Of a stretch of 12,365 nucleotides of DNA, positions 7,527-12,365 are shown piece after piece; within the stretch, counting starts at the first letter, position 1; each line of letters begins with the position of its first letter. A program made the position numbers and the translations under genes. Below the pieces are notes generated by a model, which had not been told where the DNA came from, ran no database searches, and was given only the letters and a program-made list of their open reading frames with translations. This DNA comes from Verrucomicrobiota bacterium (lineage in GTDB: Bacteria > Verrucomicrobiota > Verrucomicrobiia > Limisphaerales > JAEYXS01), in the NCBI GenBank assembly GCA_021156225.1, contig JAJNBN010000203.1, positions 1 through 12,365 of the forward strand. The letters run 5' to 3'.

Positions 7527-8381
7527 TTAGAAGCGCCAGACCATGTCCACGGTGACACGGTCTTTGAAGATGTCATTGTTCGGGGCAAATCCGCGTTCAT
7601 AAGCGAAGCCCAAGTCCAGATTACTCAACAACCGGGAGCGGAAGCCGAAGCCGCAGGCTGCTTGGGTGCGGCCACCGGCATTTGAGCTGCCGAAGTTGAT
7701 AAGGTCGAAACCTTCGGAGTTGAAAGGCATTTGATTGCCTTCAGTCAACGTCGTGACGGCATTGATGGTGACAAAGGGGATGAACCATTGGCAGGTGTAA
7801 TAATCCGCCATGAGGCTATAGCGTACATTGGCCGTTTCCTTGTCCATGTCGATGGGTATCCGGGCACCCAGATTCCCGGTGACATGAAACTTGTCCCAGC
7901 CCTTGATGGCCGAGACGAAGACGTTGAACTCACCGGAAGCATTTCCCTGGAACACGGCTGAACTGCCAGACGGCAGCTCAAAAGTAAGTCCCGGCGTCAC
8001 CACGCACTGCTGTTCATCGTTTTTATAGACTGCGTATTTGAGGCCGAAACCGATATCCGCCCAACCGTTCTGGGCGGGCCCCACTTCTGGGTTGAACTCG
8101 ATGAAGCCGTCCTTCGTCGCGATGATCGCTAGCCGGTCAGTCACGGCGTAGCGGAGTTGCAGGGCGTACACTCGTACATCCACATCTGTGCCCAAAAACG
8201 CGTTATCCAAGCGGTGATAAGCAAAGATCGGTCGCACCTCGCTTTGGATCAGGGGCGATTCAAAGAAGATCGGGTTGGTCACCGGGGTGATGGCTTGTGT
8301 GGTCCAGTCCTCTGCCTGCGCGGCCGCTCCCATGAGCAATCCCGTCGTGGCAGCCATTAGTTTCAGCGATGTGTTTTTCAT
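7527..8381 (-). CDS. Exported, probably outer-membrane beta-barrel protein of unknown function
   Basis: The 284-residue protein starts with a clear Sec signal peptide: Lys at 2 and 7, a hydrophobic core to about 18, and an AQA-type cleavage site after residue 23. The mature part has alternating polar and hydrophobic strands, many Gly, Asn and aromatic residues, and ends in Trp-Arg-Phe. A terminal aromatic residue is characteristic of barrel proteins inserted by the BAM complex. It resembles the broad 'transporter' or MetA-pathway-like outer-membrane proteins, but I cannot name a family or substrate. It is transcribed alone, with its own terminator. Its 5' region is shared, head to head, with the NO-response operon, leaving 159 bases between start codons. 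The ATG at 8381 is chosen because it begins the signal peptide; no Shine-Dalgarno is visible. Confidence 0.75.
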   Translation of the reverse strand: MKNTSLKLMAATTGLLMGAAAQAEDWTTQAITPVTNPIFFESPLIQSEVRPIFAYHRLDNAFLGTDVDVRVYALQLRYAVTDRLAIIATKDGFIEFNPEVGPAQNGWADIGFGLKYAVYKNDEQQCVVTPGLTFELPSGSSAVFQGNASGEFNVFVSAIKGWDKFHVTGNLGARIPIDMDKETANVRYSLMADYYTCQWFIPFVTINAVTTLTEGNQMPFNSEGFDLINFGSSNAGGRTQAACGFGFRSRLLSNLDLGFAYERGFAPNNDIFKDRVTVDMVWRF

Positions 8382-8433
8382 AAAGTATGCAGCCCATTAG
8401 TATCCCCGCTCCCGAGATAGCACTCCGCATTGC

Positions 8434-8485
8434 TTGGCGCAGGGTTACCTCTTCTTGAGCCAATTAATGGCCGCTCCTGCGCCAA
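8434..8485. repeat. Long inverted repeat in the divergent promoter region
   Basis: TTGGCGCAGG (8434-8443) and CCTGCGCCAA (8476-8485) are perfect 10-base inverted arms separated by 32 bases. Inside is a smaller stem, GCCA (8459-8462) and TGGC (8468-8471) around ATTAA. The element lies upstream of the globin promoter and 53 bases before the start of the divergent membrane-protein gene. It could be a second operator or a leader structure of the minus-strand gene. Confidence 0.5.
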
Positions 8486-8507
8486 AACGGTTAAGCGAAA
8501 TGTATTG

Positions 8508-8534
8508 AATAGATGCATTTGTGGTGCATCTATT
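8508..8534. promoter_or_regulatory. NsrR-type operator of the globin operon
   Basis: Perfect palindrome: arms AATAGATGCA (8508-8517) and TGCATCTATT (8525-8534) around a 7-base centre. The core, AGATGCAT followed by an A/T-rich middle and TGCATCT, closely matches the known E. coli NsrR site (AAGATGYAT and RCATCTT arms). It overlaps the -10 box of the operon, as expected for repression. The gene for an NsrR-like protein is second in the same operon, so autoregulation is the natural inference. Confidence 0.8.
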
Positions 8535-8536
8535 AT
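8531..8536 (+). promoter_or_regulatory. -10 box (TATTAT) of the globin-nsrR operon
   Basis: TATTAT matches the consensus in 5 of 6 bases and overlaps the right arm of the operator. TTGAAT at 8505-8510 could be a -35, but the 20-base spacer is long. The box ends four bases before the ATG at 8541, so the transcript would have almost no leader, in line with the absence of a Shine-Dalgarno sequence. Confidence 0.5.
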
Positions 8537-8540
8537 ACAT

Positions 8541-9005
8541 ATGAGTGAAAACCTGCTGGATCGCTTGGGTGGACGCCCGGTTCTACTGAACCTGTTGCGC
8601 CACTTTTATGCCGATGTGCGGCAGCATCGGGACATCGGTCCGATCTTTACGGCTCACATCACCGATTGGCCGTCTCATCTGGAGAAAATCGCCGATTTCT
8701 GGGGCACCATCGCCGGGGGACCACGAGCTTACAGCGGTCCTATGGTCGGCAAGCACATGCCGCTGGATCTGAAGGAAGAGCATTTTCACGTCTGGCTGGG
8801 CTTGTGGGAGCGCAATTGCCAGATCTGGCTGCCAGCGGATTGTGCGCGGGAGATGATCCAATTCGCCCAAAACATCGCCCTGCGTTTGCGGATGGCCTGC
8901 GGCGTTCCCGTGCCTGCAGACAAGCTGCGCACTGCCATCACCCTCGGCCAACGGACCTACGGAAAACCCAACCCAATGGATCTCCGCTTCACTGCCAAGC
9001 CATGA
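8541..9005 (+). CDS. Group III truncated haemoglobin
   Basis: Small cytoplasmic haem protein of the 2-on-2 globin family, 154 residues; group III members are linked to nitric oxide and nitrosative stress handling, as with Campylobacter Ctb. Visible landmarks are FYADVRQHRDIGPIF (22-36) with the B10 tyrosine Tyr23, DWPSHLEKIADFW (42-54) with the distal-side His46, the proximal His72 in GKHMPL, and HFHVWLGLW (81-89) carrying the group-typical tryptophan near Trp85. The frame stays open back to 8430, but I choose the ATG at 8541 because family homology starts there and the upstream part is the NsrR-type operator and promoter. It is the first gene of an operon; its stop overlaps the nsrR start (ATGA). 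Probable role: binding or dioxygenation of NO under control of its neighbour. Confidence 0.92.
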   Translation: MSENLLDRLGGRPVLLNLLRHFYADVRQHRDIGPIFTAHITDWPSHLEKIADFWGTIAGGPRAYSGPMVGKHMPLDLKEEHFHVWLGLWERNCQIWLPADCAREMIQFAQNIALRLRMACGVPVPADKLRTAITLGQRTYGKPNPMDLRFTAKP

Positions 9006-9439
9006 ACCTCACCCTCTTTTCCGACTACTCCCTGCGCATCCTCATGTATGCGGCCGTGCAAGGCGAGAAACAGTTCTCCGTGGATGCCGTGGCCGAGGCT
9101 TATAAACTTTCGCGCCATCACGTCGCCAAGGCAGTGAACTTTCTGGCGCAGGAGGGATATCTTACCGCCAAGCGCGGTCGCGGCGGTGGCATCTATCTGG
9201 CCAAGCCTCCGGCTGAAATCCGCATCGGGCAATTGCTGCGGGTGACCGAAACCGGGACGCCTTTCATCGAATGCTTTGATGCCAGCACGAACACCTGCCC
9301 GCTCATCAAGAGTTGCGGCCTCAAAGGAGCGCTATTTGAAGCGTGGAATGCGTTCTTTGATACGTTGGACAAATACACTTTGGCGGATTTCGTGAAACGA
9401 CCCGAACGCCTCCAACAAGCCTTGTCCCTGTCGTCATGA
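9002..9439 (+). CDS. nsrR: NsrR-like nitric-oxide-sensing Rrf2 family regulator
   Basis: Iron-sulfur transcription repressor of 145 residues. A winged helix-turn-helix covers about 1-70 (SRHHVAKAVNFL recognition region; wing with RGRGGGIYLAKP at 58-69), followed by a dimerisation helix ending in LDKYTLADF. Three cysteines, Cys91, Cys99 and Cys105, lie in the ECFDxxxNTC-PLIKSC context typical of NsrR rather than IscR. Asp8 and Arg12 match the Asp ligand and nearby Arg described for Streptomyces NsrR, supporting a [4Fe-4S] cluster destroyed by NO. The start is fixed by the 4-base ATGA overlap with the globin stop and by the N-terminal MNLTLFSDYSLR, although the frame extends farther upstream. 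The next gene also overlaps its stop by 4 bases. The palindrome at 8508-8534 is its probable target, making the operon self-regulated. Confidence 0.9.
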   Translation: MNLTLFSDYSLRILMYAAVQGEKQFSVDAVAEAYKLSRHHVAKAVNFLAQEGYLTAKRGRGGGIYLAKPPAEIRIGQLLRVTETGTPFIECFDASTNTCPLIKSCGLKGALFEAWNAFFDTLDKYTLADFVKRPERLQQALSLSS

Positions 9440-10755
9440 AGTTTGCTGTTCACATCACGGGTCTGCTGTTGGCCTCGCTCATCTCACTTCATGCCCAAGG
9501 CACTGAAGAATACGAGCAAGCGCCCATCCGATATTCCGCCACTGCGTCCAAGGATGCCACCCAAAAGCTCGAAGCCAAACTCGCTGCGGGCAAGCTGGCC
9601 CTACCCGCCACAGACAAGGACATGGTGCGCCTTATCTTGAAAGAGATGAACGTGCCGGTGGAAAGCCAAGTGCTCGTCTATTCCAAGACCAGCCTTCAAC
9701 GCGGTCTCATCGCGCCCAAGCATCCGCGCGCCATTTATTTCAATGACGACTGCTATATCGGCTGGGTGCCGGGTGGTTTGATGGAGGTCGTCAGTTTCGA
9801 TCCTCAATTAGGTCCCGTCTTTTACACGTTTGATCCGCGACCATTGCCGAAGCCTGACCTGCCCCGCTTCAAGCGCGATAACGATTGCCTCAGTTGTCAT
9901 GGCGGCTCCTTTGTGCGGGGCATTCCCGGCGTGCTGATCCGTTCGGTGAATACGGATGCGAATGGCGATCCCCTGCTCCAGTTCGGTTCCAAAGTGGTGG
10001 ACCACACCACGCCCTTCAAAGATCGCTGGGGCGGCTGGTATGTCACCGGAACTCACGGCGATTCCGTGCATCAGGGCAACGTTTTCGCCAGCGGCAAGGA
10101 TCGCGAGCTTTCTGTCGATTATTCCAAAGGCGCGAATATCACCGACCTCTCCCGCTTTTTCCCGGTGGAGAATCTACTCACCGATTCTAGCGATATCGTG
10201 GCCTTGCTCGTGCTGGAGCATCAGACGGCCATGCACAACTCCATCACGCGCGCGGCCTACAACGCCCGCCGTATGCTGGCCTATCAGCATAATCTGCAAA
10301 CGGACTTGAAAGAGAAAGTTACTCCCGAACCCAGCTACGACAGTGTGAAACGCGTCTTCGACAGTTCCGCCCAAGACGTCGTTGATCACCTGCTCTACAA
10401 GGATGAGGCTGTCTTGCCCGAGGATGGTGTGAAAGGTGACAGCGGTTTTCAGGAAGCCTATGAACGCGTCGGCATCCGCACCAAAGACGGTCGTTCACTT
10501 CGTGAACTGCGCTTGGATCGTTACCTGTTCAAATACCGTTGCAGCCACCTTATCTACTCCAAACAGTTTCTCGCCCTGCCTGCGCCTTTGAAGCAACGGA
10601 TCTACACGCGTTTGGAAAAAGCTCTCGATGCGGACAATCCTGACTCACGCTATGATTACCTCAGCAAGCAGGAACGGCTCAGCATCACGGAGATTTTGCG
10701 GGAGACGCATCCTGAACTGAAAACGCTCTGGGCCCTGCAAGCTGTAGCGAAGTGA
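9436..10755 (+). CDS. Secreted protein of unknown function with one c-type haem motif (CLSCH)
   Basis: The 439-residue protein starts at an ATG overlapping the nsrR stop. A Sec signal peptide (1-20, ending LHA) predicts a periplasmic or surface location. A single CxxCH motif, Cys151-Leu-Ser-Cys-His155, followed by GGSFVRGIPGVLIRSV, is the expected covalent haem c site. Other striking segments are DRWGGWYVTGTHGDSVHQGN (197-216) and LLVLEHQTAMHNSITRA (258-274); the latter is probably a helix whose His or Met could be the distal haem ligand. The remaining cysteines, Cys106 and Cys369, may pair. No cytochrome family I can name fits the whole length. I recall similar uncharacterised proteins from Planctomycetes and Verrucomicrobia, but cannot confirm this here. 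Translational coupling to nsrR and the globin suggests a role in NO or nitrosative chemistry outside the cytoplasm; this is inference. Confidence 0.8.
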   Translation: MKFAVHITGLLLASLISLHAQGTEEYEQAPIRYSATASKDATQKLEAKLAAGKLALPATDKDMVRLILKEMNVPVESQVLVYSKTSLQRGLIAPKHPRAIYFNDDCYIGWVPGGLMEVVSFDPQLGPVFYTFDPRPLPKPDLPRFKRDNDCLSCHGGSFVRGIPGVLIRSVNTDANGDPLLQFGSKVVDHTTPFKDRWGGWYVTGTHGDSVHQGNVFASGKDRELSVDYSKGANITDLSRFFPVENLLTDSSDIVALLVLEHQTAMHNSITRAAYNARRMLAYQHNLQTDLKEKVTPEPSYDSVKRVFDSSAQDVVDHLLYKDEAVLPEDGVKGDSGFQEAYERVGIRTKDGRSLRELRLDRYLFKYRCSHLIYSKQFLALPAPLKQRIYTRLEKALDADNPDSRYDYLSKQERLSITEILRETHPELKTLWALQAVAK

Positions 10756-10761
10756 TTTCAC

Positions 10762-11454
10762 CTAAGACTGCTTGGCAAAATGCTGCTGCAACTTTGCCAG
10801 CGCCTTGGAACGATGGCTCAACCGGTTCTTCACATCCTCGCCTAGCTCGGCAAATGACTTGTCGTAGCCTGCGGGAATGAACATGGGATCATAACCGAAC
10901 CCACCGCCTCCAGCGGGCTTCGTGTCCATACGGCCTTCGCAAGCGCCCTCAAAGATCAGTGTGGCCACTTCCAGTTCATCGGCCTCGCAAGGTGGCGAAG
11001 AGCACTTGTCTGCTTTCAGTAGAGGTGTCAGTGCCAAGGCGCAACGGAAGCGGGCATTGCGTTTTTCCACCGGCACGCCCTGCATCAAGCTCAGGAGCTT
11101 GGCGTTGTTCTCACCATCGGGTGAATTGCCGGGTTTGCCGCTTTCCAAATGAGCGAACCGTGCTGAATACACGCCGGGTGCTCCGTTGAGTGCATCCACT
11201 TCCAGCCCGCTGTCGTCCGCGAGCACGTACGCTTCCCCAGCAATTCCACTGAGCTTGCTGGGCGTTTCCAAGAGCCATCTCGCCAAGCCTACGGACTTCA
11301 GCGTGGCATTGCCGCCAAACGTCGTGGCGGTTTCATCCACCGGCGGCGCGTCTGGGAATTCGTTTAGAGACAGGCACTTGAACCCCGTGCCGAGAATTTG
11401 CTGGATCTCTTCCGTCTTATGTTTGTTCCGTGTGGCCAAGATCAAAGTCTTCAC
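10762..11454 (-). CDS. rdgB: XTP/dITP pyrophosphatase (RdgB/HAM1 family)
   Basis: House-cleaning nucleotide pyrophosphatase that hydrolyses dITP, ITP and XTP to monophosphates, keeping deaminated purines out of DNA and RNA. From the GTG at 11454 the 230 residues show LATRNKHKTEEI (6-17), Glu41 with FGGNA (46-50), LADDSGLEVDALNGAPGVYSARFA (78-101), GGGGFGYDPMF (162-172) and KNRLSHRSKAL (189-199), all family hallmarks. An insertion near 146-160 (with CSSPPC) is unusual. A TTG start at 11496 would add 14 residues and is preceded by AAGGTGG at good spacing, so the real start is uncertain; I keep the GTG because the family begins just before the LATRN motif. It lies downstream of the Rieske gene and converges to within 6 bases of the cytochrome gene. 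Confidence 0.92.
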   Translation of the reverse strand: MKTLILATRNKHKTEEIQQILGTGFKCLSLNEFPDAPPVDETATTFGGNATLKSVGLARWLLETPSKLSGIAGEAYVLADDSGLEVDALNGAPGVYSARFAHLESGKPGNSPDGENNAKLLSLMQGVPVEKRNARFRCALALTPLLKADKCSSPPCEADELEVATLIFEGACEGRMDTKPAGGGGFGYDPMFIPAGYDKSFAELGEDVKNRLSHRSKALAKLQQHFAKQS

Positions 11455-11503
11455 GTGAAACAGCGAAAGACGAAACGCCAGCGAAACCAAGCTCAAAACG
11501 ATA

Positions 11504-11510
11504 CCACCTT
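11504..11510 (-). promoter_or_regulatory. Shine-Dalgarno-like AAGGTGG overlapping the Rieske stop codon
   Basis: On the minus strand, AAGGTGG overlaps the TAA stop of the Rieske gene and stands 7 bases before a TTG in frame with rdgB (11496). It is one of the few good ribosome-binding-site candidates in this window. It supports either a longer RdgB starting at TTG or coupled translation from the upstream gene. Confidence 0.45.
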
Positions 11511-12240
11511 ACAACTGCGTCACCTTCACATTGACCGTGAAGAACCCGGTCTGCCCCGGTCGTGCCACATAAACTGATTGATTGCTGCCGCTGGCCGTCA
11601 GTTCCGTGTTATTGATCAGACCAGCCGGTGTGGTCGCAAAAGGCACCACACTCTCCGTCCCGGTCAATTGCGACCGGAACCGGACTTCATATTTCACTCC
11701 GGGTCTGGTCTCAAAATCTATCAGCAACCGGTCGGCACCGGTCAAGGCCACGGCTGTGATCCGGTAAAGCGTGTCCGGAATCGTGATTTCCAGCAAACCG
11801 CTGGCGCTCTGGTAGGCCAGCTCATATTGCGGCAAATGACCACCGGTCGCCGGACCGGCAAACGCATTCCCCTCGTGATCAAAAAGTGATCCGTGATTCG
11901 TGCAGCGCAAGTTGGTGCCGTTCGGGATCACGGTACCCCCCGCGTGGGGACATTGTCCGCGCATGGCCCGAAATCCGACCGTCAGCCGGCTGATCAGAAC
12001 CGGGTAATTCGTGTCATGCATCAACCCGATGAAACCGCCTGCCGTCCCCAAGACCGGAAATTCGGCCAGCTTGACCGTCAGTCTCCCGTCCGTGGACGGA
12101 GTCAGCAAGGCAGCCATCGGTTGTGACCACGCTTCGGTCCCGAGCCGGCAACAGGCCAACCCCGTGAACAGCGCGGCTATGAAACCACGTCGGGGCAAAA
12201 ACAAGGGTAATTTCTGACACGGTAGCATCAGAGATAGCAT
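11509..12240 (-). CDS. Tat-exported Rieske [2Fe-2S] protein with C-terminal beta-rich module
   Basis: Electron-transfer protein of 243 residues. The N-terminus has a twin-arginine signal (Arg17-Arg18 in LPRRGFI) followed by a hydrophobic stretch, so export of the folded cluster protein is expected. The Rieske cluster motifs are Cys97-x-His99 and Cys113-x2-His116, with Gly and Ser in the HGS context. The extra cysteine pair that forms the disulfide in high-potential bc1-type Rieske proteins is absent, pointing to a lower-potential, ferredoxin-like type. Residues about 165-243 form a separate Thr/Val/Gly-rich segment (FETRPGVKYEVRF) resembling beta-sandwich tails I associate with exported verrucomicrobial proteins. 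A redox partner is not encoded nearby. ATG at 12240 or 12228 are both possible starts. It is the first gene of a unit with rdgB, 12 bases apart. Confidence 0.82.
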   Translation of the reverse strand: MLSLMLPCQKLPLFLPRRGFIAALFTGLACCRLGTEAWSQPMAALLTPSTDGRLTVKLAEFPVLGTAGGFIGLMHDTNYPVLISRLTVGFRAMRGQCPHAGGTVIPNGTNLRCTNHGSLFDHEGNAFAGPATGGHLPQYELAYQSASGLLEITIPDTLYRITAVALTGADRLLIDFETRPGVKYEVRFRSQLTGTESVVPFATTPAGLINNTELTASGSNQSVYVARPGQTGFFTVNVKVTQL

Positions 12241-12318
12241 GACCCGGCCCCGCTTTTCTGTTCAAGTGACAGGGGGTGATTCTGGTGACAAGATGCAGGC
12301 GAAGGTGGAAAACCAGTC

Positions 12319-12348
12319 ATTATACAAAAATGCCGACGACGGTGTCTA
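12319..12348 (-). promoter_or_regulatory. Sigma-70-type promoter of the Rieske-rdgB unit
   Basis: On the minus strand, TAGACA (12343-12348, 5 of 6 to TTGACA) and TATAAT (12319-12324, perfect) are 18 bases apart. Transcription would start near 12312, giving a leader of roughly 70 bases to the ATG at 12240. This is the best promoter match in the window. The rest of 12241-12365 shows nothing else convincing. Confidence 0.65.
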
Positions 12349-12365
12349 TCCCCTGAACAGAATGT

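Noticed and set aside
8430..8540. Longer N-terminus for the globin starting at 8430
   Set aside because: The extra 37 codons cover the NsrR-type operator and -10 box, and the globin fold begins only after the ATG at 8541.
8666..9001. Longer N-terminus for the NsrR-like regulator starting at 8666
   Set aside because: The upstream part is an out-of-frame shadow of the globin; the conserved N-terminus and the ATGA overlap place the start at 9002.
12293..12365. Possible 5' end of a plus-strand gene (ATG at 12293, open to the window edge)
   Set aside because: Only 24 codons are visible, no motif is recognisable, and the region contains the strong minus-strand promoter of the Rieske gene.

Overview
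The window looks like a chromosomal segment of a Gram-negative bacterium with moderately high GC, most plausibly from the Verrucomicrobiota/Planctomycetota (PVC) side. This placement is inference. It rests on the near-absence of Shine-Dalgarno sequences upstream of most genes, a C-terminal beta-rich module on the Rieske protein of a kind I associate with exported verrucomicrobial proteins, and a secreted CxxCH protein of a type I recall from Planctomycetes and Verrucomicrobia. No rRNA, tRNA or CRISPR array is visible.

Layout, left to right. (1) 1-1333: 3' part of a large serine recombinase cut by the window edge, a sign of a mobile element on the left. (2) 1392-3482 (-): a DeaD/CsdA-like DEAD-box RNA helicase converging on it. 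(3) 3600-4934 (+): a DUF418/YeiB-type membrane protein divergent from the helicase. (4) 5024-6028 (+): a strongly shortened GspE/PilB-like secretion ATPase. (5) 6165-6881 (+): a calcineurin-like metallophosphoesterase. (6) 6973-7428 (-): a stand-alone cyclic-nucleotide-binding-fold protein, flanked by two inverted GTAGGAGCG-headed hairpins. (7) 7527-8381 (-): an exported, probably outer-membrane beta-barrel protein with its own terminator.

(8) 8508-10755 (+) is the most interesting part. A near-perfect NsrR-type operator (two 10-base arms, 7-base centre) lies over the promoter of three overlapping genes: a group III truncated haemoglobin, an NsrR-like Rrf2 iron-sulfur regulator, and a secreted 439-residue protein of unknown function with one c-type haem motif. 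Both junctions are 4-base ATGA overlaps. The simplest reading is a self-regulated nitric-oxide-response operon that joins a cytoplasmic globin to an uncharacterised extracytoplasmic cytochrome.

(9) 10762-12240 (-): a two-gene unit converging on that operon, with a Tat-exported Rieske protein followed 12 bases later by an XTP/dITP pyrophosphatase (RdgB/HAM1). It is read from a good sigma-70-type promoter at 12319-12348. All gaps between genes are shorter than 300 bases.
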